From Paragonimus westermani (Eukaryota; Platyhelminthes; Trematoda; Plagiorchiida; Troglotrematidae), in NCBI GenBank assembly GCA_008508345.1, contig QNGE01003817.1, positions 1-64,000 of the forward strand: 64,000 nt of DNA, read 5' to 3'. Position 1 is the first letter of the stretch; each line of letters begins with the position of its first letter. Shown here in pieces: positions 22,292-32,745 of this stretch. The position numbers and the translations under genes are program-made. The notes under the pieces are model-generated. The model was not told the origin of the DNA and did no database searches. It was given only the letters and a program-made list of their open reading frames with translations.

Positions 22292-22950
22292 TGCCCCGGC
22301 AAGACTCTGTGAACTAGCGTCGGAAACTAGCGTTTGCGTTGCTTCTTCAATCTTCGTGGCCAGAATTCCCGGAAGAGAGCTTCGTTCATATGAGAGCTGC
22401 CATCAAGCCGTTACATTTCTGTTAGAAGCGTTGTTGAGAGTTTCTCACCTAGCTTAAGGTCGTGTGAAGTTTCCATTACTCGGGTCTTTTTAGTGGGTGC
22501 GCCCAACTATCAACTCTTTTTTTAAGATCCCCTAGATGTGCTCTACCGGTTGTTTCAGCATAACACCGCGAACCTGTGTAGTGACTTCGCTCGGAAGTCT
22601 GCCAAACAACTGACAGAACCTTGTTTGACAGGAAAAAATTCCGTTGTTGAAAGATTCTGCTACTAAGCAAACAAACCAAGGAAGAGGATCATTCTGTAGG
22701 ATCAGTTCCAACAATTGGCGAGCCCAAAATTACTCCTGAACTCGTGGTCACGTACTGCGTCTTTGGTGAGTTGGTTCAATGACGTTGATTCGCCTTGTGC
22801 TTCCGAAAATTTTCTTGTTCGTATGTACATTTCGGTTACATCATTCTTCTAACACCCGCTCAATTTTTGATTACTGTGAAACGTTCACTTGTTATACACC
22901 CGTCAGCTAACGATTCTAAGCCGCTTGCGCACAATGCGATAGATATATCA
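22292..22950 (-). pseudogene. Gypsy Gag N-terminal half, decayed
   Basis: Frames at 22476-22714 carry Gag core pieces: LLELILQNDPLPW-like sequence and FCQLFGRLPSEVTTQVRGVM, matching the 'LPSHVIDEVDDVL' region of the 29.2-kb Gag. SLPGILATKIEEATQTLVSD near 22,330-22,390 matches the 'LPKDMQNILSAN' part. The protein start is not identifiable. Confidence 0.6.
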
Positions 22951-22988
22951 CTCGTAGTCCCACCATTATCAAAGGTAGACCTTATCCT

Positions 22989-23303
22989 ATTGTAGCGAGA
23001 AGGCGTCCAATAAAGCACACTCTTTATTGTCCAAATCGCTAGTCACATGCAACGCGCGCTCTCTCGTTTATAAGTCGCAATTCCAACCCGCAGCACCCCC
23101 CGGTTTCCGTTCACACGTCGTGTGCACTTCTAACCGGTTCACGTGCGTGACCGGTGCCTTCTATCGGAGGGTTTTTCGCTTGCCATTCCTCGTCTGTTTG
23201 TCCGATTTCGTTGCGCGTTGGGTCGTCCGGCTGCTCGTGCTGTTCGCCATCCACCCAGTGCTGGCCTTGACCGTATTCCAACATCGTGTCGAGATGTTCC
23301 TCT
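22989..23303 (-). repeat. Gypsy 3' end: pol C-terminus, PPT and short LTR (copy 1)
   Basis: The reverse complement aligns without gaps over 315 bases to 55686-56000, with about a dozen differences (about 96%). Read on the minus strand it holds the C-terminal codons of a polyprotein (ending near 23,107), a purine tract GGAAACCGGGGGG, then a probable LTR beginning TGCTGCGGG and ending CTACA. Inside the LTR are a TATAAA (ttataaacg) and an AATAAA. The right edge is cut by the assembly gap. The left edge abuts the Gag region of the truncated Gypsy element. Confidence 0.85.
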
Positions 23304-24250
23304 NNNNNNNNNNNNNNNNNNNNNNNNNNNNNNNNNNNNNNNNNNNNNNNNNNNNNNNNNNNNNNNNNNNNNNNNNNNNNNNNNNNNNNNNNNNNNNNNN
23401 NNNNNNNNNNNNNNNNNNNNNNNNNNNNNNNNNNNNNNNNNNNNNNNNNNNNNNNNNNNNNNNNNNNNNNNNNNNNNNNNNNNNNNNNNNNNNNNNNNNN
23501 NNNNNNNNNNNNNNNNNNNNNNNNNNNNNNNNNNNNNNNNNNNNNNNNNNNNNNNNNNNNNNNNNNNNNNNNNNNNNNNNNNNNNNNNNNNNNNNNNNNN
23601 NNNNNNNNNNNNNNNNNNNNNNNNNNNNNNNNNNNNNNNNNNNNNNNNNNNNNNNNNNNNNNNNNNNNNNNNNNNNNNNNNNNNNNNNNNNNNNNNNNNN
23701 NNNNNNNNNNNNNNNNNNNNNNNNNNNNNNNNNNNNNNNNNNNNNNNNNNNNNNNNNNNNNNNNNNNNNNNNNNNNNNNNNNNNNNNNNNNNNNNNNNNN
23801 NNNNNNNNNNNNNNNNNNNNNNNNNNNNNNNNNNNNNNNNNNNNNNNNNNNNNNNNNNNNNNNNNNNNNNNNNNNNNNNNNNNNNNNNNNNNNNNNNNNN
23901 NNNNNNNNNNNNNNNNNNNNNNNNNNNNNNNNNNNNNNNNNNNNNNNNNNNNNNNNNNNNNNNNNNNNNNNNNNNNNNNNNNNNNNNNNNNNNNNNNNNN
24001 NNNNNNNNNNNNNNNNNNNNNNNNNNNNNNNNNNNNNNNNNNNNNNNNNNNNNNNNNNNNNNNNNNNNNNNNNNNNNNNNNNNNNNNNNNNNNNNNNNNN
24101 NNNNNNNNNNNNNNNNNNNNNNNNNNNNNNNNNNNNNNNNNNNNNNNNNNNNNNNNNNNNNNNNNNNNNNNNNNNNNNNNNNNNNNNNNNNNNNNNNNNN
24201 NNNNNNNNNNNNNNNNNNNNNNNNNNNNNNNNNNNNNNNNNNNNNNNNNN
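23304..24250. other. Assembly gap (947 N)
   Basis: A run of unknown bases. The gap begins inside the repeat at 22989-23303, so collapsed or unresolved copies of the same Gypsy element are the likely cause. Long apparent open frames across it are meaningless. Confidence 1.
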
Positions 24251-25028
24251 GTGTAACGCGCAACCGAAACCAGCGAGCGCGCACGAATTGAATTTGAATT
24301 GTGCGACGGGGCGTACTTCTGTGTTGTCGGCGCCGTCTTAGCTCTCGTTTGTGTAAGTGGTGTGCATGGCTTACTGGGCCTTCGGCTCATGTTTGTTCGT
24401 ATTGTTTCTCTTTTCAGAACTGTTGTTCGAACCCATACTTCGGAAGAGCGTTATCCCCTGGTGCGTCCACGTTGCCCGGAGGTTTGTCCGCGAAGTCACG
24501 GGCATTCAAAGTAGAGTCGGCTGGCCTGCATGTTACACTTAGCGCACTCATTCCGACTTTTAACTAACAATCCAAGCCACTTGGTTGTAACTTTGTTGTT
24601 GCTCATCATGGCTCAGCAATTTTGGGGTTAAAATTTTCAAAAATGCTTCATACCCAGGCTTCCTTGCTCGTGCCACCATGTGATTACACTAGATTCTCTG
24701 CCAGCTCCAATTAGGTAATCATTTATGGCTGAATTATGGTTGGTTTAATGAAGACTCTGGGTTGTTTTATTTTGATCACTAGTGTGTTGATGGGTGAAAA
24801 TATATCTAATGCCGTGCACGTCACTGTACCGCTTACTAATATAACACACGTAATACATGACACAAAGCAGAGGCATTTAGATGTAAGAAGTAATCGTTGT
24901 ACGATTAAATCCGTTCTTTGTTTAGTCGAACCGAAACCGCTTCGATTGCTCACGCGCGCTTCATTGAAATTTGCACCCAGTTAGACGTTCTCAGTTCTTG
25001 TGTGATTTGCTGAAGTTGCCACTATGTC
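24251..25028. other. No gene recognised
   Basis: 24251-24540 is GC-rich and 24550-25000 AT-rich. An 82-codon frame (24736-24984) begins with a hydrophobic stretch (LGCFILITSVLM) that could mimic a signal peptide, but nothing else supports it. A weak resemblance to 28405-28660 suggests a possible LTR pair for the relic at 26.7-28.4 kb; I do not consider it established. Confidence 0.4.
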
Positions 25029-26600
25029 TAAGCAGCATCGCGACGACACTGAAGTAATGGACGTTATTTTATCCATTATATCATTAGTGGTTCGCTGAAG
25101 CGTTAGCCAGTCGTTCCACCGTTTATCGAAATGTGCAACGCTTACTTGCCCATCACGAGCGCAATGTAAGGTAAACTTTTGTCAACGTTCTCCGCTCACT
25201 ATGGCGTCTGTACCGGAACGCACGTCACAACCGATTTCTATAGGAAGATTAAACTTCCACAATGCAAACAATTGATTCCAGGTGTGTCAGAAAACTTAAC
25301 AGAAACTCGTGTGAAGGGTCCGGAAGCTGATCTTCCTAAGGATAGCATTGTCTACCGTCTTTGGGACTTGGTAATCTCCACCAACACTCCTAAAGTGCAG
25401 GCAGAGGTCACATCAGATGTAGGTTCTCCTGATATAACTGTGCGAATGGGCGAACGGAGTCAGAGAGCCAGGTAACTCCGGTGTGCCTCTAAATCTTATT
25501 GGTTATTAAGAAGCGCCAAGTGTCACAGTCATCATCCGGTGGTCTTCACAGCTGTTTGCTAGTGCGTGCTCCAGCACCACGGAATCTGTCGTTCGCCTTG
25601 GAGTCAGATGGATATTCGGGAGAGCAGAAGTGCCACACACTCGCGCCTTCCATTCAAGGCGTTCCAGTCACCGCTTTTGGCAGCCCTGTTGCTTCCTCGC
25701 TGGATATTTCCACATTTCACTGTCCGATCGCCCTCACTGCAGCGCCTGATCCATTAGTTAGCCCAAGCTGGCTTTGTTCAGCCACACCCACGTTATCTTC
25801 CCGAACACTTTTTGGGAGTTCTGTTCCAACCACCCTTCTTCTTATCCCCATGTCATCGCCAACGTTGCCACAGCTGTCTACCAGTTCATTCGTAGTACCT
25901 CCAACAACATCACCACCACACAACGACTCCACTGTCCCCTCAAAACAATCAACAATAATGCAAATGCTTCAGGAGTTAATGAAGGACGTGGCCGTTTTGA
26001 AGAAACGTCTCCAACGACGACGATCCTTTCCCTAAGTGGACGTCCAGGGTGAGGCTGTTCGTGACGTAAATGCATATGTTCTGTCCGTGAACACTTCGAC
26101 TAGTTTCCGTGAGTTAGGGAGCAGTCTTCAAAAACAACCGTTCAGAAGAATTTTGGTAAGTGAACGGGTAACACTGTAAGCACTGTTAGATGGACCATTC
26201 GGAATCAATGAGCGCTCCGTCTGCAAGGCTACTGCTTCGTCGTTGCAAGAAGGAGGCCGTTGGATCACGGCTAGTCTTAGAAATGAAAGGCTGAAGAAAG
26301 ATATAATTTCTCTCTCAAATAGAAGGTTGATGCAGTGTAAAAATAATTCAATATACTCCGAATGTAGAAACGGTCTTATCTCACTTATCTCGCTGACCTC
26401 GGGCACTGGTTGGTCATCTTCCTCAGCCCCGTGCATAGATGCGGCCAGCCCGCCTGTTCGAGGACCTGAAGGGAAACGGAAGGGAGTGTATGTGGTCAAA
26501 CAAGATGGCGGCACACTACAAGTTATTACAGTGTCAGACTGCAAGTAAGGCCTGTAATCGGTATAAAGGATTCCAACGTAAGGAGGCGAATCAATGAGTT
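25029..26600 (+). other. Unassigned open frames upstream of a Gypsy pol relic
   Basis: Two consecutive open stretches on the plus strand, 25179-25475 (98 codons) and 25499-26035 (178 codons). The second is rich in Ser, Thr and Pro and ends in a Leu/Lys-rich tract (MLQELMKDVAVLKKRLQRRR) that could be coiled coil. Position suggests a Gag region for the pol relic that follows, but there is no zinc knuckle, protease or RT core here. Stops occur every few dozen codons after 26,035. I do not recognise a family. Confidence 0.35.
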
Positions 26601-26689
26601 GGGAATAAGTAGGGCAGAGAACGTGGCCACCAACGTTCTATTAACACAGCAATCATCAAGCACTCACACAGCAGCTACTTCAACACTAT

Positions 26690-27360
26690 CCCCGTTTCAT
26701 TCCAAATTTCTCACCTTGCTGAATGTTTATTCCAGTTGCTTTCAGAAAAGCATTTCACGTGGACTCCAACTCATGAGCGGTGTGTACGTTCATTGTCAAG
26801 TTTTTGTCACATGATGCCATATTTCGTCTATTTTCTCCTAAAACCAGGCCTGTGTTGATTACTGATGCTTCTCTAGTTGAAATCGGAACTGTGCTTGAGC
26901 AGGATGACAAACCAGTCGTGTGTATATCACACCGACTCAATTCAACAGAATTGGGTTATGCTCAGACACGCCGTGAAGCTCTGGAGGTATACTTAACAGT
27001 AAAGCGGATTCACGAGTAAGTGTTTGAGAGGCCATTCAAGATTGTGTCGGATCATGCAGCGCTGAAATTCATCTATAATCCTGTCAGTTCATTGATAAGT
27101 TCATCAGCAGCCATGGTTCAACGATAGGGCATAGCACTTAGTGCGTATGACTGTACCATATTGCGCAAATCAGCCAGCCGAATCAAACATGTGGATTACT
27201 TGTCACGTACTTCATATACATCTGAGCAAACTTGTGGTAATGAGTTCATTCTAATCCAGCCTCTGCCGGTTAGCCGATACTCAATATTACTTTTCACTCA
27301 TCCTCAGTGCGCTACGTCATGGTTGGGTCCCACAAGTCAGAAGGAAATTTCCTGAATTTT
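26690..27360 (+). pseudogene. Gypsy RNase H relic
   Basis: Begins with the RT-RNase H connector, degenerate around FTWTPTHERC-like sequence near 26,757-26,785. After a frameshift comes RPVLITDASLVEIGTVLEQ (first catalytic Asp, near 26,850), then PVVCISHRLNSTELGYAQTRREALEVYLTVKRIHE. After a stop at 27,017-27,019 comes FKIVSDHAALKFIYNP and finally IKHVDYLSR. These are successive motifs of the Gypsy RNase H. The RT core that should precede it is missing. It would remove element RNA during cDNA synthesis; this copy cannot. Confidence 0.85.
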
Positions 27361-27389
27361 ATGTGCGTTGGTAGGAATTATCACCCACT

Positions 27390-28404
27390 CCAGATGGATT
27401 ATTGTGCTTGAATGACAGAATTGTTATTCCCCCAACTCTTCGCAGAGCTGTTCTGGACGATCTACATTTTGAACATCTCGGAGTTGAAAAGATGAAGTCT
27501 CTGGCCAGATTAACGTGTTGAGGGCCAGAGACTGACGCTGATAGTTGTCGTCTGGCTAAAAGTTGCTCATCTTGTTATCACAAATTCCACATTTCACCGT
27601 CTAAATAGACTCCATGAACGATGTCAACTGAGGCCTAGCAGCGGGTTCATGTGGATTATTGTGGTTCTTTTCTTGACAATTATTATGCGCCAGTAGTGAC
27701 TGATTCCTATTCGAAGTGACCGGAAGTGGCATTCTTAACAACGCCCACTACAGAATCCACCACATACGCACTCAGCAGATGAGGTATCTCTCTTGCGTTA
27801 GTGACTGACATTGGTACCCATCTAACTACCAACATTCTAACTACTTGGCTTAACACATTGGATGCGAGCATCTGTTTACTGCTGCTCAACATTCCTGCTC
27901 CAATTGTCAAGCTGAAAACTTTTTTAAACACTCAAAAGTGCTATAGACTCTCTTCAGTGTACTACATTCAGAGACCTTGAAAAAGGTGTTGACAACTGCT
28001 TGCTACAATATCACAATGGCTGTCATTCAACTACAACCAAAAGTCCCGCCGAACTTTTGAAGAATGGTCTTTGGGGTCAAACTTGATGTATATTCAATCT
28101 CCGGAAGTTATCTGTTATCGTGGTGATGAGTTAAAACCACCAGCTGGTTTAATCCCAAAGAATCTCGATAAATGCTTTCACCGAATTCTAGATGCCGGTG
28201 ATTCATCTGTACGTGGATCAGAGATGTTTCAAGGATACAGGTCAGATTGTTCCCAATTCTGGTGTGATTACAGAAAATGATGAGTCCGTTCCAGCTTCGA
28301 ATTCGAACCGAGAATTTACAAACATCATTCGAAGGACTTGAAAGCTGGAAATAAAACCCAGAAAGAATTTCAAGTACCCAGAATCTCATTCAGCGTGTGG
28401 CGGG
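27390..28404 (+). pseudogene. Gypsy integrase relic
   Basis: Same orientation and register as the RNase H. RAVLDDLHFEHLGVEKMKSLARLTC and CRLAKSCSSCY form the His-Cys zinc module (27,440-27,580). The catalytic core starts with HVDYCGSF and DSYSK-stop-PEVAF near 27,640-27,730, where the usual Trp codon TGG has become TGA. It continues with LALVTDIGTHLTTNI (second Asp near 27,810). The expected catalytic Glu segment near 27,900 is not recognisable. Later motifs such as NYNQKSRRTF can be followed to about 28,100. Stops are frequent. The C-terminal end before 28,404 is uncertain. Confidence 0.8.
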
Positions 28405-28681
28405 TGTGATAATTGTCATTAAACATATACTTCCATGTCAATAATTGAAGTCCAGGTTGTACACTTTTTGATACGGCGCGTCATTCCAATACAAGCGTGT
28501 TGTTTTATTTCATCCGCTGTGTACTGCTCACTTCGGATATATGGGAAACTGGTCTCGCGTAAAGTTCTATCTATTCAGAAAATATCACACTTCGGTATTG
28601 CATAAGAAATAGAAACTGCTGAGAGAGTAACACAGAACAGTCACGAAAACGCTGAATGGTGTACTTTCATTGATCAATATG
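28405..28681. other. No gene; possible LTR remains
   Basis: Lies between the integrase relic and the next element's 5' LTR. It could be the 3' LTR of the relic (starts tgtgataattg after a G-rich stretch), but I see only weak similarity to 24.68-24.86 kb. Confidence 0.3.
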
Positions 28682-29068
28682 TATGTTCAGCGGCCTGGAA
28701 ATTTCACTGGCCTGCCTGCGCTATAGTGTGTGAAATAGATCCAAAATTCATAGTTGCATATTGTACCTAGGCTATTAAGAAAGTTCGCATGATGCATGTT
28801 GTCCGATTGTTTGTCTACATGTCATGTGACCGTGGCGCGAACCCGAAGGACACACGTGTCACATTCTTCCGGTTTACTCGCTCGTCGACGGCCGGTCTCT
28901 AGCCTCTCTAGCTATTTTGCGTGTCGGTGCCTTTTATAGCGCTATCAGAGACCACCTGTACATTTCGTCGAATAAAGATTTGGTCTCTCTCCTCAACGGC
29001 CTTTTGCTTTTCGCGTCTGATAATTGCGTACCTGGGGAAAACGCGACTTAGTGCGACGAGCACTAAAT
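28682..29068 (+). repeat. 5' LTR of the 28.7-34.0 kb Gypsy
   Basis: Direct repeat of 33629-34010. It shares long identical blocks such as tacctaggctattaagaaag and the polyadenylation context gtcgaataaagatttggtct (near 28,970). By eye about 85-90% identical to the 3' copy with several small indels. It starts near TGTTCAGCGGCC and ends near gacgagca(ctaaat). Confidence 0.95.
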
Positions 29069-29086
29069 TGGTGAGCCCGTTCGATT
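29069..29086 (+). promoter_or_regulatory. Candidate primer-binding site
   Basis: tggtgagcccgttcgatt begins with TGG, as expected for pairing to a tRNA 3' CCA end, and sits immediately after the 5' LTR. I cannot say which tRNA. Confidence 0.6.
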
Positions 29087-29206
29087 AATTTTTGTTTTCC
29101 ACAGGTATATCTTTTGTATAACTGTGAGTTGCTATTTCTTCAATACGTTTTACATATTCATTTTTTTTATTATTAAAAAATTCGATTTATTATCCATCCC
29201 GCTTTA

Positions 29207-30334
29207 ATGGAGGCTCAACCGCACGTTTTGTCAGACGCTTCGGTCAGTGCATTAGCCGTACCGTTTGCACCCTTTAGAGAGAATAATCCTAAATCGTGGT
29301 TTGCTCAGTTAGAAGCCACATTTGCGCTACGACAGATTGGTTCAGAGCTAACGCGTTTCCATCACGTAGTTGCGGCACTGCCATCTCACGTCATTGACGA
29401 GGTGGACGATGTTCTGGAGTTACCGGACTCCACGAAGCCCTACGAGCAACTTAAAGCGGCCGTAATTAAGCGCGTTGGTTTGTCCGATCGCCAACGTATT
29501 TCTCAGCTTCTGAGTGCGACCGAGCTCGGTGACCGTAAACCATCGCAGCTCCTTCGCCACATGCAGCGGTTAGCTGGCACGACACACATAGAAGAGGCTC
29601 TACTTAGGGAGATGTGGCTACAGCGTTTGCCTAAGGATATGCAAAACATTCTTAGCGCAAACCCATCAGCAACCTTGTCAACCTTGGCTGATGTCGCCGA
29701 CCGGATCGGGGAAACATACGGCACCGCTGTTTCCCAGCTCGCTTCGAATAGTCAGGGCGCAATTGCAACTCTAACTGCTCAAGTTGCCACCCTTACTAAA
29801 CAACTTCAGGCCTTAACGACGCATCGTTCGAGATCACGTTCGACTACCCCCATTCGACGACACAGTAGCCACGCAGGGTCACGTGATTCTCGTCAGGCGC
29901 CACCGAACGCTAATCCGGATCACTGCTGGTATCACCAGCAATTTGGCAAGAAAGCCCGACGATGCCGACAGCCTTGTACCTTTGGTCCAGTCAGCAAACA
30001 GGGCAGCCAAATCCACATGGTTAACGACGTAACTGGCCCGCCTGGTCACCTGTTCTTTCTAAAATATAACGAGTCGGGGATTCGCTATCTTATCGACACA
30101 GGTGCCGAGGTCAGCGTGGTCCCACCTGAGACCCACGACTTAAACAGGTCATTTATTTCGAATCTTAGCGCGGCCAACGGAAGCACTATAAAAGTGTTTG
30201 GTCAGCGCTCTCGCACAATTAATTTAGGTCTCCGTAGGCCTTTCTGCTGGATCTTCACGGTCGCCGACGTCCAAATAGCGAGTATCGGTATCGACCTCCT
30301 CCAGCACTTCGGCCTTTTGGTGGATTCCAGATGA
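29207..30334 (+). pseudogene. Gypsy Gag-protease, first part of one Gag-Pol frame
   Basis: 375 codons from the ATG at 29207, the first in a long frame downstream of the leader. Residues about 1-220 form a Gag core (FRENNPKSWFAQLEATFALR, LPSHVIDEVDDVLELP). A basic Ser/Arg stretch follows (THRSRSRSTTPIRRHSSH), then an unusual zinc knuckle, CWYHQQFGKKARRCRQPC (residues 240-257, C-x2-H-x9-C-x3-C). The protease active site is LIDTGAEVSVVPP (Asp297), followed by IGIDLLQHFGLLVD. The TGA at 30332-30334 replaces what is usually a coding position; the same frame continues into RT at 30335-31363, so Gag, protease and RT were one polyprotein. Otherwise this part is intact. Confidence 0.92.
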
Positions 30335-31363
30335 CACCGTCTGGTCGATCAAACGACAAAGCTTACAGTTACAGGGATTTTGACCGACAAGGTGTCAGTC
30401 AGTCCCGTATATCAAATCTCCACGAAACTAAACTCCTTTAGTTTCCTAATCGATAAGTATCCGACTGTTTTTCGAAAGTCTTCATCTCTGCCTGCCGTCA
30501 GGGGTTCCACGAGGCACCACCTAGTTACGACAGGCCTGTCAGTGTTTGCCAAAGCTCGCAGGTTGACACCAGACAATCTTGAAATAGCCCGCGCTGAGTT
30601 TGAGCACATGCTCGAGCTCGGAATCATTCGCCCGTCCAGTAGCCCTTGGGCCTCTCCACTCCACATGGTCCCTAAAGCGTCAGGCGATTGGCGCCCGTGT
30701 GGAGATTATCGTTCGCTCAACAACGCCACAATACCCGACAAGTACCCGATTCCGCACATACAGGACATCACGGCTAGCCTTCATGGTACCCGTGCTTTCT
30801 CGAGAATTGATCTGGTGCGCGCATATCACCAGATTTCGCTTACGGGTGAGGATGTTGCCAAAACAGCCGTCATCACACCATTCGGTTTATTCGAGTTTCT
30901 ACGTATGCCGTTTGGTTTGCAGAACGCCGCACAAAAGTTTCAACGTTTCATCGACGACGTCACACGGGGTCTGGATTTCATCCACCCCTACATCGATGAC
31001 CTATTATTTGCAAGCGCGTCTGAAGAAGAACGCCAAATACATCTGCGACAGCTGTTCGACAGATTAGCAACTTTTGGCACAACGATTAACGCGGAAAAGT
31101 GTGTTTTTGGTCAATCAGAGACAGAGTATCTAGGACATTACGTTGACCAGCACGGTATTCGATCGTTAACAGATAAGGTAAGAGTAATCCGCGATTTTCC
31201 CCGTCCTATCACCCTCGCCGCTATTCGTCGATTTAACGGGATGGTCAACTACTATAGGCGGTTTATTCCACATTGCGCTCAGCTTATGCAGCCTTCAACC
31301 GATTTACTGCGCCGCCGTGTCAGCGGAGTCGCAGAGTATCACCAACAGCCATCGAGTCGTTAG
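30335..31363 (+). pseudogene. Gypsy reverse transcriptase
   Basis: Continues the Gag-protease frame after one TGA. The finger motif [18 protein letters not shown] and the CGDYRSLN motif are clear. Palm A is [13 protein letters not shown] (Asp codon at 30809-30811), then [18 protein letters not shown]. The catalytic box is YIDD (30989-31000), followed by [12 protein letters not shown] and the thumb end [17 protein letters not shown]. All catalytic Asp residues are present. The frame is lost at about 31,325-31,345, and the last about 12 codons to the stop at 31363 are out of register. It would make element cDNA in cytoplasmic particles. Confidence 0.95.
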
Positions 31364-31791
31364 ATAGAATTAAGGACGTCGCCGTAGTGTTGCACCACCT
31401 CGACTCAGCCGCGGAAATAAGTGTAGCTGTTGGCGCGTCAGACACCGCAGTCGGCGCCGTACTCCAATAGTTCGTCGACGGACTCTGGAAACCGCTCGCT
31501 TTCTTCTCCAGACGTTTACTTCCGGCTGAAAATTGGTATAGTACGTTCGGTCGTGAATTGTCAGCAATTTACTCGGCCGTTCGGCACTCCCGACATGCCC
31601 TCGAGGGAAACCAGTTTGCGATGTTCACCGACCACAAACCGTTGGCTTTTGCTTCCCACAGTGGGTCTGAGATATATTCGCCCCGCGAAGTTCGCCGTCT
31701 GGACTTCGTATCCAAGTTTAGCTCTGATGTACGTCATGTCTCTGACAGTAAAACGTTGTGGCTGACGCTTTATCCCGACTGTTGGCAATAG
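31340..31791 (+). pseudogene. Gypsy RNase H
   Basis: After the frameshift, the frame runs through [15 protein letters not shown] and ISVAVGASDTAVGAVLQ, then a TAG (31468-31470), then WKPLAFFSRRLLPAENWYST, FAMFTDHKPLAFA and EVRRLDFVSKF, to a TAG at 31789-31791. The first catalytic Asp is expected in 'VDASDTAVG' but the codon at 31432-31434 is GGC (Gly). The second Asp is in FTDHKPLAF. The end (SDSKTLWLTLYPD) looks locally shifted relative to the usual 'DSK..VADALSR'. The same frame continues into the integrase. Confidence 0.92.
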
Positions 31792-32745
31792 TTGGTCGAC
31801 TCAATCGATTCAACCCCCATAACCAACGCACAACGTTCGAAGAATGATTTCCGTGCCTCCTGCCAACAATCAGCTCTACGGCTGACTGATCAACCTTTGC
31901 CAGCGTCTGCAGACACTACCCTTTGCGATACCTCCATTGGACATCCACGTCCAGCAGTTCCCATTCTTTCCCGACGACGCGTATTCGACACGCTACACAA
32001 CACAGCCCATCCTGGCATCCGGGCCACGGCGAAGCTCATTTTCGAAAGGTACGTCTGGCCTGGTATGCAAAAGGATCTTTGCACGTGGGCACGATCTTGC
32101 CTAGCTTGTCAACAGGCTAAGGTTCACCGCCACGTGTCGGCCTCGATTGGCCGATTCCCTTCGATTACATCTCGACTTGCTCATCTCCACATCTACATTG
32201 TATGACCTTTGCCACCTTCCAATGGGATGACATATCTTTTGACGATGGTAGATCGTTTCGCGCGGTGGCCAGAAGCCGTCCCCATAACCGACGTCCGTTC
32301 AGAGACTGTAGCGCGCGCATTCGTTGAGTGTTGGGTGGCATCTCATGGTTGCCCGGCCACGGTCACGACCGACCATGGCCATCAATTCGAGAGCGGTTCC
32401 TTTGTGGAAACACTGAGTGCGCTTGGATGTCATCGCACGTGGACCACGGCATACCACCCGGCTGCAAACGGTATGGTCGAACGTTTCCACCAACATCTAA
32501 AAGCAGCCCGCGTCGCCCTTGAGACTGGCCTTCACGTTTCCAGCGCCGACCTCCCGTACGGCCAACCACTGCGTCTTCCTGGTGATTACTTTTCATCCGC
32601 CACCGACGCCCTTCGATATGATGCATCTTACGCCAAACAGCTGGAGTCGCATATGCGCCGTCTCCGCGTCACGGACATACGAGAAAAAATTTGCAAGGTG
32701 TTTGTTCCCGAAGACCTCCACGACTGCACGTGTTTGTTCGCGTAG
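31792..32745 (+). pseudogene. Gypsy integrase
   Basis: In the same frame as RNase H. The zinc module has LHNTAHPGIRATAKLIFERY and CTWARSCLACQQAK. A TGA at 32203-32205 sits just before PLPPSNGMTYLLTMVDRF. The catalytic core keeps Asp (MVDRFARW), Asp (VTTDHGHQ) and Glu (NGMVERFHQ), with exactly 35 residues between the last two, the D,D-35-E spacing. After KAARVALETGLH the usual 'LPLVLLGIRT' helix is missing, a deletion of roughly 20-25 residues near 32,520-32,550. Then come YGQPLRLPGDYF and a TAG at 32743-32745. The C-terminal domain follows in another frame. Confidence 0.92.

Larger units (their letters stand above)
20445..22950 (-). mobile_element. Gypsy retrotransposon, 3' truncated
   Basis: Reading leftwards from about 22.95 kb: Gag N-terminal region, Gag zinc knuckle, protease, RT and the start of RNase H, then an abrupt end at about 20445 against BEL/Pao Gag. 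Integrase and the 3' LTR are absent. It belongs to the same broad family as the element at 28.7-34.0 kb but is far more decayed: many stops, a zinc ligand lost and a corrupted RT active site. Confidence 0.85.

Noticed and set aside
23027..24390. Several open frames of 350-410 codons
   Set aside because: They exist only because the N gap contains no stop codons. The real flanks are Gypsy repeat and unassigned sequence.
26128..26544. 138-codon minus-strand frame as a gene
   Set aside because: No motif, and it lies opposite plus-strand sequence of the 25-28.4 kb relic.
24679..28660. Possible LTR pair (24.68-25.0 and 28.40-28.66 kb) around the Gypsy pol relic
   Set aside because: Only scattered matches such as gttgttttattt at similar spacing. 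Similarity over the rest looks near chance by eye.
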